A stretch of DNA of 64,000 bases. Origin: Candidatus Zhuqueibacterota bacterium (GTDB lineage Bacteria > Zhuqueibacterota > Zhuqueibacteria > Residuimicrobiales > Oceaniaggregativiventaceae). Positions 25,236 through 34,323 of the stretch are shown here, in pieces. The position numbers and the translations under genes are program-made. Each line of letters begins with the position of its first letter. Position 1 is the first letter of the stretch. The notes beneath the pieces are model-generated. The model saw nothing but the letters and a program-made list of their open reading frames with translations. It was not told the origin of the DNA and ran no database searches. The stretch covers positions 107,198 to 171,197 of the forward strand of contig WJME01000139.1 in NCBI GenBank assembly GCA_014728115.1. Reading direction: 5' to 3'.

Positions 25236-26501
25236 ATGAAACATCAATCATTAACCGGATTTCGGGATGTTTTGCCCGAGGAACAACCCTATTGGCGAAC
25301 CATTGAAAAAAAGATTGCCGAAATCACCCAGTTATATGGATATCAACGAATCGATCCTCCTATTTTGGAAGAGACAGCTCTGTTTTTGCGCGGTGTGGGG
25401 ACGACGACGGATATCGTTGAAAAAGAAATGTATACATTTACAGACAAGGGTGAAAAATCGGTCACCCTGCGACCAGAATTTACGGCAGGTGTCATGCGCC
25501 TCTATATTGAGAATGGCATGCATACCAGACCCAAGCCGGTAAAGCTCTATTGTGTGGGACCCATATTCCGTTATGAGCGCCCTCAGGCCGGGCGATTTCG
25601 GCAACATAACCAATTCAATGTCGAAGCGCTCGGCGAGCAAGATCCGGCCATAGATGTCGAAATCATGTCTGTTGCATGGCAGCTCTATGCCGAACTCGGA
25701 TTTACCGGACTGCAATTTCAGCTAAACAGTACCGGATGCCCTGAATGCCGGCCCGCGTATATGAAAGAATTACGGGCGTACTACCATGGACATTATGATG
25801 TCATCTGTAATGACTGTAAAAGACGTCTGGACCAGAACCCCTTGCGGCTACTCGACTGCAAAAATGAATCCTGCCAGCCAGTCATTGCCGGAGCTCCGGT
25901 AATCACCAATCATTTGTGCAAAGACTGTGAAACACATTTTTCGACTTTGCGAAATGATCTGGAATTACTACAACGACCATATGTGATCAATCATAAATTG
26001 GTTCGAGGATTGGATTATTATACAAAGACGGTTTTTGAGGTATGGGCTCATGGTATCGGTTCACAAAATGCCATGTGTGGTGGAGGGCGATACGATGGTC
26101 TCGTACAACAACTCGGGGGGCCTCCCACTCCGGGTATCGGATTTGGTTCTGGTATCGAACGAATCATTATGAGTATGAAAGAACAGGGTCTCGAACCTGA
26201 ACCCGTACCCGAGACGCAGGTTTTTATCGTGCATTCGGGGAACATTGCCCGCAAACCGGCTGTGCAATTAACGTTTGCACTACGCGCAGAAAAAATACGG
26301 ACATTGCTGTCGTTTGGACAACGCAGTTTTAAATCTCAGATGCGAGAAGCGAATCGCAGCGGGGCTGCCTATGTCATTATCCTCGGTGAGGATGAAGTGG
26401 CCAAGAACATGGCCTCAATCAAAGATTTAGCCACCGGCGAGCAGAAAATCATCCCCCTCGATGATGTGATTGCTGTACTTGAAGAGCGTATATGGAAATA
26501 A
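25236..26501 (+). CDS. hisS: histidyl-tRNA synthetase
   Basis: A 421-residue class II synthetase. Motif 2 region GPIFRYERPQAGRFRQHNQF, histidine-specific segments LVRGLDYYTKTVFEVW and GGGRYDGLVQQLGG, and motif 3 GIGFGSGIERI are all present. The C-terminal anticodon-binding domain covers about residues 330-421. It also has several cysteines (TGCPEC, CNDCK, CKNESC, CKDCE) in the insertion domain, a likely zinc site found in some bacterial HisRS. An AAGGTG ribosome site precedes the ATG. The trmH-type gene overlaps its end by 10 bases, starting a co-translated run. Confidence 0.97.
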   Translation: MKHQSLTGFRDVLPEEQPYWRTIEKKIAEITQLYGYQRIDPPILEETALFLRGVGTTTDIVEKEMYTFTDKGEKSVTLRPEFTAGVMRLYIENGMHTRPKPVKLYCVGPIFRYERPQAGRFRQHNQFNVEALGEQDPAIDVEIMSVAWQLYAELGFTGLQFQLNSTGCPECRPAYMKELRAYYHGHYDVICNDCKRRLDQNPLRLLDCKNESCQPVIAGAPVITNHLCKDCETHFSTLRNDLELLQRPYVINHKLVRGLDYYTKTVFEVWAHGIGSQNAMCGGGRYDGLVQQLGGPPTPGIGFGSGIERIIMSMKEQGLEPEPVPETQVFIVHSGNIARKPAVQLTFALRAEKIRTLLSFGQRSFKSQMREANRSGAAYVIILGEDEVAKNMASIKDLATGEQKIIPLDDVIAVLEERIWK

Positions 26502-27277
26502 ACATTTCTCCCCTGTCAAATGTGCTGGCAAAACGTTTACGCTCTCTTGGAATCAGAAAATACCGTGAACAAGAAGGTTTGTTTTTGGTAGAGGGCACCC
26601 GACTCTGCCAGGAGGCTATTGACTCTGATTGGCCGTTAGAGATGGCAGTATTGAGCCAGGAATTTTTACAGCAAGCCAATGCTTTGTGGTTAAATCAGCT
26701 TCTGGATCGGGGAGTTAAAGTCTTTCAGACCACAGAACGTCGTTTTGCCCAGATTTCTGACACGGTAAATCCGCAAGGTGTGCTATTCGTGGCTAAAATG
26801 GCTCCTCAGAACCGAGAGTTTACCGTAAGAAATGATTTGATTCTTGCTTTGGATGGTATCAAAGATCCCGGTAATATGGGGGCTATTTTACGGTCCAGTG
26901 AGTGGTTCGGCGTCGATCAGATTTTGGTGAGTAAAAACAGCGTCGATTGTACAAGTCCAAAGGTTATCCGGAGCAGTATGGGGAGCTTTTTTCGGATCAA
27001 TGTATATCCGGAGCGAGATTTGCTAAGCGATGTCAAGCGTTTGCATTCCAGCAGGGTTCCGGTTATTGCTTCTCATCCCCAAAAAGGAAAACTCCTCAGA
27101 CAATTCAAAACTGAATATCCGATACTCCTGATTATCGGAAGTGAGGCACATGGAATCGATCCCGAGCTGGAACGTTTTGTGACGGATTGGGTTACCATAA
27201 AGGGCAGAGGGCATGGGGAGTCCCTAAACGCTGCCATTGCCTTTTCTATAATAATCTACGAGTTGACAAATGAATGA
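26492..27277 (+). CDS. TrmH/SpoU family RNA 2'-O-ribose methyltransferase
   Basis: A 261-residue SPOUT methyltransferase. An N-terminal substrate-binding domain (NVLAKRLRSLGIRKYREQEG) precedes the knotted catalytic domain. Motif 1 is LDGIKDPGNMGAILRSSEWFG, motif 2 IIGSEAHGID and motif 3 GHGESLNAAIAFSII. The YsgA/RlmB-like group methylates 23S rRNA or tRNA; the exact target is not visible. It overlaps hisS by 10 bases and the CPBP gene by 8 bases. Confidence 0.92.
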   Translation: MEINISPLSNVLAKRLRSLGIRKYREQEGLFLVEGTRLCQEAIDSDWPLEMAVLSQEFLQQANALWLNQLLDRGVKVFQTTERRFAQISDTVNPQGVLFVAKMAPQNREFTVRNDLILALDGIKDPGNMGAILRSSEWFGVDQILVSKNSVDCTSPKVIRSSMGSFFRINVYPERDLLSDVKRLHSSRVPVIASHPQKGKLLRQFKTEYPILLIIGSEAHGIDPELERFVTDWVTIKGRGHGESLNAAIAFSIIIYELTNE

Positions 27278-28088
27278 CTGGTTTTCAAATGATTTCGATG
27301 AACATGTGCTTCCCCCCATACACATCGCCTTGCTGCTTTTGGTGACATTTTTCTTTCTTATGATTTTTGGTACTCTGGTATTATTGCTTGTTGGCAGTCC
27401 CTGGGCAATGCTTAGCGAGATTTTCATTATCCTTCCTGCCATTTTCTATGTTTATTATAGAAAATTACCCTGGATCAAAGTTTTTCGATTTCATTCAATC
27501 TCTTGGAAAAATTTAGTGCTGGCGTTTGTTATTTCTGTTGCCACCATAGTGGTGACAGATGAGGTGGATCGTCTGATTTCTCTGGTCTTTCCCATGCCGG
27601 ATATTCTCGTGAAAACTATGCAAGATCTGGTTCAAGTCAACAGCCTGACTGACGGTATTGTCCTGTTCCTCTCCGCGGTGGTGATGGCTGCTCTTGCCGA
27701 GGAAATGCTTTTTCGGGGAATGCTTCAAAATTCATTTGAGTATTTTATTGATCCAGCCATGGCCATTGTCATTTCTGCGATCATATTTGCTTTGATCCAC
27801 TTTAATCCGTGGAGTGCAATCCAGTTTACAATGATGGGAATTGTTCTTGGCTATATGACCTGGGTCACGAATAGTATTTGGCCGGCCATAATATTGCATG
27901 GTACAAATAACTTGCTCTCACTGGTGATGGTCAATATTCCAGAGCAAAACCTTGCCTGGTATTCATCCGGGCATCATGTAAAGTTACCGTGGATCATCGT
28001 GGCTTTGGTCATCGGTGGATTTGCGTTTTATCAACTGCACCAGCAAAACAATCCTGGTCAGGCCGAAAATCCTGAAATGGACGAATAG
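27270..28088 (+). CDS. CPBP family intramembrane glutamic metalloprotease
   Basis: A 272-residue membrane protein with about seven hydrophobic helices. The catalytic motif EEMLFRG (144-150) gives the paired glutamates and arginine, followed by histidines in FALIHFNPWSA and LHGTNNLLSL, which coordinate the metal. This is the Abi/CAAX-protease-like family. It overlaps the trmH-type gene by 8 bases and lies 19 bases before the SpoIID-like gene. Substrate unknown. Confidence 0.9.
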   Translation: MNDWFSNDFDEHVLPPIHIALLLLVTFFFLMIFGTLVLLLVGSPWAMLSEIFIILPAIFYVYYRKLPWIKVFRFHSISWKNLVLAFVISVATIVVTDEVDRLISLVFPMPDILVKTMQDLVQVNSLTDGIVLFLSAVVMAALAEEMLFRGMLQNSFEYFIDPAMAIVISAIIFALIHFNPWSAIQFTMMGIVLGYMTWVTNSIWPAIILHGTNNLLSLVMVNIPEQNLAWYSSGHHVKLPWIIVALVIGGFAFYQLHQQNNPGQAENPEMDE

Positions 28089-28107
28089 AAGTTAAAGGAG
28101 GATCGAT

Positions 28108-29640
28108 TTGAATAATCATATTCCGAGTGTTCGCATAGGCATGATTCAATCGGCAGAAACGATCGCATTCAAATGTCAGGGACCTTTTCGCGCCTTTGAT
28201 TTGCACGGCAATGAGGTGTTTAAAGGAAAAGAAAACAAAGAATATGTTGCATCAATCCAGGACTCTGTCCCCAGCGAGATTGCTTACAGGGTGCGATTGG
28301 CTATTGCAGATGATTTAGAGGTCGCAGAGGAATTGCAGCGAGAATTTAAAGATAACCGACAAAAAACCGATTTGTGGTATCCGGGGCTCAGTCTGGATCT
28401 CCCCACAGGAAAAATTGACAATCATGAATATTGGATTGTAACAGAACCTTTCGAATCCTTAGACGCGGCTCAGGAATTTGCGAATCAATATGAGCCTGTG
28501 GGGCAGGCCTTTGTTGTGAAAGAGATCCTCAAGAGATCAACGGGGAGCATCAACATCGATGGCCAGACTGCCGAACAAGGTCTGGTGATAGCACCTGTTC
28601 ATCCGGATCATGTTATTTATCTTGCTGATGTAATGGTGGGTATAGAGTTTCATTGGCAGCATACACGCACCCAGACCATACCGGGTCGCCTGGAAATCAA
28701 TTTCAACAATCTGGGAAAACTGGCAGGGATCAACGAACTCGATGTCGAGACCTATTTGATCAGCGTCAATTCTTCTGAAATGACCTCGGAAAATCCTCTA
28801 GAGTTACTCAAAGCACAAACCATTGCTGCCCGAAGCACGATTCTGGCCACTATGGGAAAGCATCACTATGATGAACTTTATCATCTTTGTTCCGATGATC
28901 ATTGTCAATGCTACCATGGTATAGAGCACATTTCAGATGCTTCCCGTCAGGCAGCCCAGGACACTGAAGGTGAAAATCTGCTTTACGAAGGGCGGGTGTG
29001 CGATTCCCGATATGCAAAGATCTGTGGGGGGGTAATGGAAGACTATGGCGCTGTATGGGATGATCGCCATATTCCCTATCTTGTGCCTGGTGTCGATGGC
29101 AACGCAGAAATCGATTATCCATTGGATACTGAAGAAAAGGTTACCGATTATATAGACAACAAACCCGATGTCTATTGCAACACAATAAAGTACGCAATTT
29201 CCTCCAAATTACCGTATAATACCACAGAACTGTTTCGCTGGACCGTCAGTTATAGCCGTAAAGAACTGGAAGAAATTATTCAAGAAAAGCTGGGTGACGA
29301 GATGGGCGAGTTGATCGATTTGATTCCCGGTGAGAGGGGTCCGTCAGGAAGACTCGTTTACATGGATGTCGTAGGTGTCCACAAAACGGTTCGAGTGGGA
29401 AAAGAATTGCAAATTCGAAGAATGTTGTCAAAAAGTCATTTATATAGTGCTTGTTTCTATATCGCCAGAGATCTCGATGATTCGGGAAGTATCAAGACAT
29501 TTCATCTTCATGGTGCGGGTTGGGGGCATGGAGTGGGACTGTGTCAGGTGGGCGCCACGGTTATGGCTCAACTAGGTTTTGATTACAAAGAAATTTTAAG
29601 ACATTATTACAAAAATAGTTCTTTGGTCAAGCTTTACTGA
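28108..29640 (+). CDS. SpoIID/LytB domain protein without visible signal peptide
   Basis: A 510-residue protein with a C-terminal SpoIID domain: INELDVETYLISVNSSEM, AQTIAARSTILATMGKH and the terminal WGHGVGLCQVGATVMAQLGF block. SpoIID cleaves peptidoglycan glycan strands as a lytic transglycosylase. The start is TTG at 28108, backed by AAAGGAGG at 28094-28101. The N-terminus (MNNHIPSVRIGMIQSAETIAF) has no signal peptide or membrane anchor, so the product is either cytoplasmic or exported another way. An ESLDAAQEFANQYE segment looks like a SPOR-type repeat. Four cysteines cluster near residues 264-272. It closes the hisS run. Confidence 0.85.
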   Translation: MNNHIPSVRIGMIQSAETIAFKCQGPFRAFDLHGNEVFKGKENKEYVASIQDSVPSEIAYRVRLAIADDLEVAEELQREFKDNRQKTDLWYPGLSLDLPTGKIDNHEYWIVTEPFESLDAAQEFANQYEPVGQAFVVKEILKRSTGSINIDGQTAEQGLVIAPVHPDHVIYLADVMVGIEFHWQHTRTQTIPGRLEINFNNLGKLAGINELDVETYLISVNSSEMTSENPLELLKAQTIAARSTILATMGKHHYDELYHLCSDDHCQCYHGIEHISDASRQAAQDTEGENLLYEGRVCDSRYAKICGGVMEDYGAVWDDRHIPYLVPGVDGNAEIDYPLDTEEKVTDYIDNKPDVYCNTIKYAISSKLPYNTTELFRWTVSYSRKELEEIIQEKLGDEMGELIDLIPGERGPSGRLVYMDVVGVHKTVRVGKELQIRRMLSKSHLYSACFYIARDLDDSGSIKTFHLHGAGWGHGVGLCQVGATVMAQLGFDYKEILRHYYKNSSLVKLY

Positions 29641-29755
29641 TATCAATCCGCATTCATCTCTTGTCTATGGTTTGTACGCACAAAGTCTAAATTGTGGTAT
29701 ATATATAGAAACCCAAGTACACCTTCACGAACCAGAAAGACGAGAGCCGAAATTG

Positions 29756-30103
29756 ATGAACATCGTGATTTTTAACGATGAACTGCGATCCGGAATGCAG
29801 ATGTACTTGACACTGAGCAACAAGCATAAAGTAGAGGTTGCTACCGACGAAGATGATTTGCTAGACATTCTAAAGCGCCGAAAAATTGATATGACTTTTG
29901 TAGATTTGCAAATGACAGGTAAGGATGGAAAGTTGGTTGCCAAAATATCAAAGCTTTATCCCTTTTTGCGTGTCATTGGAATCTATGATCATGATCAAAA
30001 AGAATTGATGCAAAAAGCTTTTGCATTGGGTATACGAGATTTTATTGTCCGCCCAATCAAACATCGTGATTTACTAAAGCTTGTCGAGTCCTCAACAAAT
30101 TGA
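29756..30103 (+). CDS. degenerate response-regulator receiver domain
   Basis: A 115-residue stand-alone receiver-like protein. The aspartate of MTFVDLQMTGKDG can be phosphorylated in principle. However, the acidic pair is reduced to IVIFNDE, the conserved threonine/serine is replaced in IGIYDHDQ, and the lysine of the usual KP motif is arginine (VRPIKHRD). It is therefore likely a pseudo-receiver working by protein contact. ATG at 29756 is preferred over the upstream in-frame start at 29672 because similarity begins there. No kinase lies beside it. Confidence 0.7.
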   Translation: MNIVIFNDELRSGMQMYLTLSNKHKVEVATDEDDLLDILKRRKIDMTFVDLQMTGKDGKLVAKISKLYPFLRVIGIYDHDQKELMQKAFALGIRDFIVRPIKHRDLLKLVESSTN

Positions 30104-30196
30104 GAACCCGACCAAGCGCTCTTGCGCATTTCGCCACAAAATCAGGTTTTCCCCGGATTTAACCTGTGGAAAACCTTGCTCTGTCCTGTTTTTTTA

Positions 30197-30225
30197 TTGA
30201 TTTTCTTGCCCTTTTAGCCTATACT
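30197..30225 (+). promoter_or_regulatory. sigma70-like promoter of nadB
   Basis: TTGATT (30197-30202), 17-base spacer, TATACT (30220-30225). Transcription would start near 30232, about 43 bases before the nadB ATG. Confidence 0.55.
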
Positions 30226-30274
30226 ATGTCACCCCTTTTTTGCAATAAATACCCATAGGCATGTTGGAGTCTCT

Positions 30275-31885
30275 ATGATTCATGAAACAGATTTTCTCAT
30301 CATCGGTAGCGGCATGGCAGGTCTGACCAGCGCCTTAAAATTGGCAGAACATGGTTCAGTTGCCATCATAACCAAAAAAGAACGCGCCGAAAGCAATACC
30401 AATTATGCACAAGGGGGTATCGCGGCTGTTTTTGATCCTGATGATTCGTTCGAAAATCATATCAGAGATACATTGGAAGCGGGTGCCGGCCTCTGTGATG
30501 AACATGCTGTAAGATTGATTGTCGAAAAGGGGCCTGAACTCGTACAGGAATTGGATGTGATCGGGGTACACTTTACCCGAACGGACAAGGGCACGTTCGA
30601 TCTCGGACGCGAGGGTGGGCACCGGTCGCATCGCATCGTCCATGTCAAGGATCATACCGGTCGGGATGTTGAAGCAGCCTTGCTAAATGCTGTCAAGGTT
30701 TCGCCAAACATCAACGTCTTTGAGAATCATGTCGCCATAGACTTGATCACAGAACACCATATTATCGGACCTACACCGAGAGAACCCCATCTTCATTGCT
30801 GGGGTGCATATGCTTTGGACGCAGAAAATGGGTTGGTCAAACGATTTCTAGCAAAAGCGACGATTATCTCTTCCGGTGGTTGTGGACAAGTGTATCTTCA
30901 CAGCACCAATCCCAAAATCGCTACAGGAGACGGGGTCGCCATGTGTTATCGGGCTGGCGCTGCTATTGCCAATATGGAATTTATGCAGTTTCATCCCACC
31001 ACTCTTTATCATCCCCTGGCTGATTCTTTTCTCATCTCCGAAGCGGTTAGAGGATTCGGAGGCCAGCTCCTCACCAAGAGCGGAAAGGCCTTTATGGATA
31101 AATATCATTCCATGGGCCCGCTTGCTCCGCGTGACGTCGTAGCCAGAGCGATTGATACAGAAATGAAAAAAAGTGGAGATCCATGTGTATATCTGGATAT
31201 TACCCACAAAGATCCCGATCAAGTCAAGAACCGGTTTCCGCATATTTATGAAAATTGTTATAAATATAAAATCGATATTACAAAGGAACCCATTCCTGTC
31301 GTCCCTGCGGCTCATTATTCCTGTGGAGGGGTCGTCACTGACCTGAATGGCGCGACAGATATCAATGGTCTTTATGCTTGTGGCGAAGTCGCTTATACAG
31401 GCGTGCATGGTGCGAATCGACTTGCTTCAAACAGTTTGCTCGAAGCCGTGGTGTTTGCAAGGCAGGCAAGCCTGAAAGCCATTGATTTTGTGAAAACCCG
31501 TAAGCAGAGAATCCCCAATATCCCCCCCTGGGATGATAGCGGGACGTTCAATAGTGAAGAGTGGGTACTCATTTCTCATGATTTGATGGAAATCAAAAAT
31601 TTGATGTGGGATTATGTGGGGATTGTGCGTTCAAATCTACGACTGGAGAGAGCTCTGAGTCGTATTCGCTTGATCAGGCAAGAGGTTGAAAACTTTTACC
31701 GACGTACCCGCGTAACCGAAGAACTGATTGAACTGCGCAACCTTTCTTTGCTCGCACAACTCATTGTGACTTCAGCTCTTTTGAGAAGAGAAAGCAGGGG
31801 GTTGCATTATACTACAGATTACCCCAAACTGGATGATCAGAATTACAAGCATGCGACTGTCCTGCAACAAAAAGCATTGCAATAG
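30275..31885 (+). CDS. nadB: L-aspartate oxidase
   Basis: A 536-residue FAD enzyme that makes iminoaspartate for NAD synthesis. The FAD motif is [16 protein letters not shown] (9-24). [16 protein letters not shown] (43-58), [17 protein letters not shown] and the [10 protein letters not shown] active-site block identify the NadB subgroup of the succinate dehydrogenase flavoprotein family. The C-terminal helical domain (about 430-530) is present. GGAG precedes the ATG. nadA and nadC are not in this window. A small membrane protein gene follows after 18 bases. Confidence 0.96.
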   Translation: MIHETDFLIIGSGMAGLTSALKLAEHGSVAIITKKERAESNTNYAQGGIAAVFDPDDSFENHIRDTLEAGAGLCDEHAVRLIVEKGPELVQELDVIGVHFTRTDKGTFDLGREGGHRSHRIVHVKDHTGRDVEAALLNAVKVSPNINVFENHVAIDLITEHHIIGPTPREPHLHCWGAYALDAENGLVKRFLAKATIISSGGCGQVYLHSTNPKIATGDGVAMCYRAGAAIANMEFMQFHPTTLYHPLADSFLISEAVRGFGGQLLTKSGKAFMDKYHSMGPLAPRDVVARAIDTEMKKSGDPCVYLDITHKDPDQVKNRFPHIYENCYKYKIDITKEPIPVVPAAHYSCGGVVTDLNGATDINGLYACGEVAYTGVHGANRLASNSLLEAVVFARQASLKAIDFVKTRKQRIPNIPPWDDSGTFNSEEWVLISHDLMEIKNLMWDYVGIVRSNLRLERALSRIRLIRQEVENFYRRTRVTEELIELRNLSLLAQLIVTSALLRRESRGLHYTTDYPKLDDQNYKHATVLQQKALQ

Positions 31886-31903
31886 GTTAATCTAGGAGGT
31901 CTT

Positions 31904-32185
31904 GTGGGTAGCCGTTTATTTGTTGTCTCTCTTTTGACGCTTTTGATGTTTCTTGTGATGGACTGGTTCAGTCGCTGGTACAATTCTTTTCTCACCAAAA
32001 GACATGGCTCTGAAGAATTACGTGTGAATATCAACCGTGTCATGTGGATTTTGCTCGCTCTGGTCTTTTGGTACTCTTTGATTCAACGCGGATTACCAGC
32101 GGTTTTCGATATCACCTATTTCAGTTATTCCTTATTCATGTACGCCTTGTTCAGATTCTTTCAAACTTTTTACAATAAATTGTGA
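31904..32185 (+). CDS. small two-helix membrane protein, unknown function
   Basis: A 93-residue protein with hydrophobic segments at about 4-20 and 44-60 and a third amphipathic stretch to the end (FSYSLFMYALFRFFQTF). It starts with GTG at 31904 behind a strong AGGAGG site, which argues that it is real. It sits 18 bases after nadB and may share its transcript. No family recognised. Confidence 0.6.
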   Translation: MGSRLFVVSLLTLLMFLVMDWFSRWYNSFLTKRHGSEELRVNINRVMWILLALVFWYSLIQRGLPAVFDITYFSYSLFMYALFRFFQTFYNKL

Positions 32186-32265
32186 ATATCTGATTTTGCT
32201 CTTGCTTCCTTGCAACTCCATCTTTATATTGGCTAAATATCAACGGTGCACAAGGGGAAGCAGTC

Positions 32266-33402
32266 ATGATCATCTCCAATGTTCAGATCCGGGCGTTTAA
32301 ATCCATCTATGATCTAAAAGTACCTCTCGATCCCCGAAATAATGTCTTGATCGGGGCTAATGAAAGTGGCAAAACCAATGTTTTGCGATCCTTATTACAT
32401 TTCCGACCGGATTTAGACTTTGATTCCAGTTATACCTGCCAATATTCTAACCACTATTATATGGGCAAAGCCCCGGAAATCACTCTGGAGTTTAGCCAAC
32501 TGAGTAAAGAAAACCGGCGTAACCTGACAAGGATTTCTGAAATATTCAAAGATGTTGAATCGTTTCAAGTCCGTCGGGACGGACCGACTCAAACAGATTA
32601 TCATGTTCTTGTCGGCGATTCTGAAGTGGATTCCATCGATATTGGCAAGCTGGTCTCCGGCTTGCCAAAGTTTTTATATTTCAATGATATACCATTGCTG
32701 AAAAACAGAGTCGACTATGAACACCTCATTTCCAATGATCCTGATTACAGCACAGAACGTAATTTGCTCAAAATCGGGGCCATAGATGATTTTGATATTT
32801 TGTTTGAAGATAGCACTCGGGGGCGCCGAGCAGGAGAAGAGGCCAGCAGAATCATTACCGAACAGATCCGGAGAGCATGGTCCCAGGAACCATCAATCGA
32901 GATTCGTTTGAATGTCAATGGCCGAACCCTTTATATCGATTTTTCTGACAGCACCACGGTTTTTGATACCCCAGAATCCCGTAGTATGGGATTCAGATGG
33001 TATCTTTCGTTTTATGTTAATTTTGTCGCCCAAACGTTTGAAGCACGTGCGAACGAATATGTGTTTTTGATCGATGAACCCGGCATACACCTGCATCCTG
33101 GTGGACAGAAAGACCTGGTCAAGGTCCTGGAAGACCTTTCATTGAAAAATCAAGTCCTGTATACAACGCACTCTCCCTTTATGATCAACCGTGAACACCC
33201 GGAACGGGTCTATCTGGTCGTCAAAGATACCAATGGTACCAAAATAGATACCGCTGCCTACCGGGAGAACTGGAAACCTTTACGCAGTCAAATCGATATT
33301 ATGCCCGGTGACCTCTTCTTTTTTACCAATCCTGTTGTGTTTTCCAATATTCCCTCGAAAAAGAAATTCACTTTATTGTCAAAATTGAAAAATGGCGAAT
33401 AG
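32266..33402 (+). CDS. AAA family ATPase of the RecF/OLD-like (AAA_15/AAA_21) type
   Basis: A 378-residue ABC-type ATPase. Walker A GANESGKTN is at 30-38, a D-loop region follows Walker B FLIDEPGIHLHP (267-278, catalytic glutamate 271), and the H-loop is TTHSPFMI near 302. The middle is short, without the long coiled coil of SMC proteins and without the TOPRIM nuclease of OLD proteins. Such stand-alone ATPases occur in DNA repair and phage defence, usually with a nuclease partner, which is absent here. Instead the next gene, a P1-family peptidase, overlaps its end by 11 bases. Confidence 0.85.
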   Translation: MIISNVQIRAFKSIYDLKVPLDPRNNVLIGANESGKTNVLRSLLHFRPDLDFDSSYTCQYSNHYYMGKAPEITLEFSQLSKENRRNLTRISEIFKDVESFQVRRDGPTQTDYHVLVGDSEVDSIDIGKLVSGLPKFLYFNDIPLLKNRVDYEHLISNDPDYSTERNLLKIGAIDDFDILFEDSTRGRRAGEEASRIITEQIRRAWSQEPSIEIRLNVNGRTLYIDFSDSTTVFDTPESRSMGFRWYLSFYVNFVAQTFEARANEYVFLIDEPGIHLHPGGQKDLVKVLEDLSLKNQVLYTTHSPFMINREHPERVYLVVKDTNGTKIDTAAYRENWKPLRSQIDIMPGDLFFFTNPVVFSNIPSKKKFTLLSKLKNGE

Positions 33403-34312
33403 GATGTACGGTTTGCCGGGAGTGAAAATCGGGCATGCCCAAGACAGCGATGCCCGTACTGGATGTACCGTCATCCTGCCGGAGGCTGAAGCACTGGCAG
33501 GGGTAGATGTGCGGGGATCTGCACCAGGAACACGAGAAGTCGAGTGCATAAAACCGGTAAGATTGGTTGAAAAAATTCATGGTCTGGTATTGAGTGGAGG
33601 TAGCGCTTTTGGATTATCTGCAGCCTCTGGGGTACAACGCTGGCTCGAGGAACAACAGCGAGGATTTGATGTTGGTGTCGCGCGAGTGCCCATTGTCCCT
33701 GCAGCCGTGATATTTGATCTTGCTGTGGGAGATCCCCAGACAAGACCCGATGAGAATATGGGCGTTCAGGCCTGCGAAAATGCCCAATCAGAATCTCCTT
33801 CAGGAAGAATCGGTGCCGGGTGCGGAGCAACAACAGGTAAACTTTTTGGGCTCGAGAACGCTCTTCAGGGTGGACTGGGATTGAGATCCGTGACTCTGAA
33901 ATCCGGTGTGACCATCGGGGCTTTGACTGTCGTGAACGCTCTCGGTTATGTTATCGATCCCGAAAACGACATGATCCTGCCGCAGGCTCCTTTGCCGGGT
34001 TTGACGCATCGCCACGATATCATTGAACAGATGTCTGGCCACCCGCGAGTCGCCTCTTTTGGTGAGCATACCACCCTGACGGTTGTTGTTACGGATGCCC
34101 TTTTGAATCGGGAGCAGGCAACCAAAGTAGCACAAATGGCACAGGACGGCATGGCCAGAGTCCTGTGCCCCTCTCACACCATGATGGATGGCGATATCGC
34201 GTTCGTACTTTCAACAGGAAACAAAGAGTGTGACCTGAGTCTTGTTGGCACCCTGGCCTCAGAGATGGTGGCGAATAGTATTCTGGATGCAGTCTCCAAA
34301 GACCTTGAATAG
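33392..34312 (+). CDS. P1 family peptidase (DmpA-like aminopeptidase / S58)
   Basis: A 306-residue Ntn-type hydrolase. LPGVKIGHAQDSDARTGCTV at the start, GLVLSGGSAFGLSAASGV, GRIGAGCGATTGKLFG and SGVTIGALTVVNALG are the conserved S58 blocks. DmpA-type members cleave themselves to expose a nucleophile and release N-terminal residues or beta-peptides; this one resembles the bacterial P1 group often called L-aminopeptidase/D-esterase. ATG at 33392 overlaps the ATPase gene; ATG at 33404 is an alternative. The AAA overlap suggests coupled expression. Confidence 0.88.
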   Translation: MANRMYGLPGVKIGHAQDSDARTGCTVILPEAEALAGVDVRGSAPGTREVECIKPVRLVEKIHGLVLSGGSAFGLSAASGVQRWLEEQQRGFDVGVARVPIVPAAVIFDLAVGDPQTRPDENMGVQACENAQSESPSGRIGAGCGATTGKLFGLENALQGGLGLRSVTLKSGVTIGALTVVNALGYVIDPENDMILPQAPLPGLTHRHDIIEQMSGHPRVASFGEHTTLTVVVTDALLNREQATKVAQMAQDGMARVLCPSHTMMDGDIAFVLSTGNKECDLSLVGTLASEMVANSILDAVSKDLE

Positions 34313-34323
34313 CCCACGAATTG

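Noticed and set aside
32266..33402. The AAA ATPase as part of a known phage-defence system such as Septu or Gabija
   Set aside because: No HNH nuclease or helicase partner is present and the protein has no TOPRIM domain.
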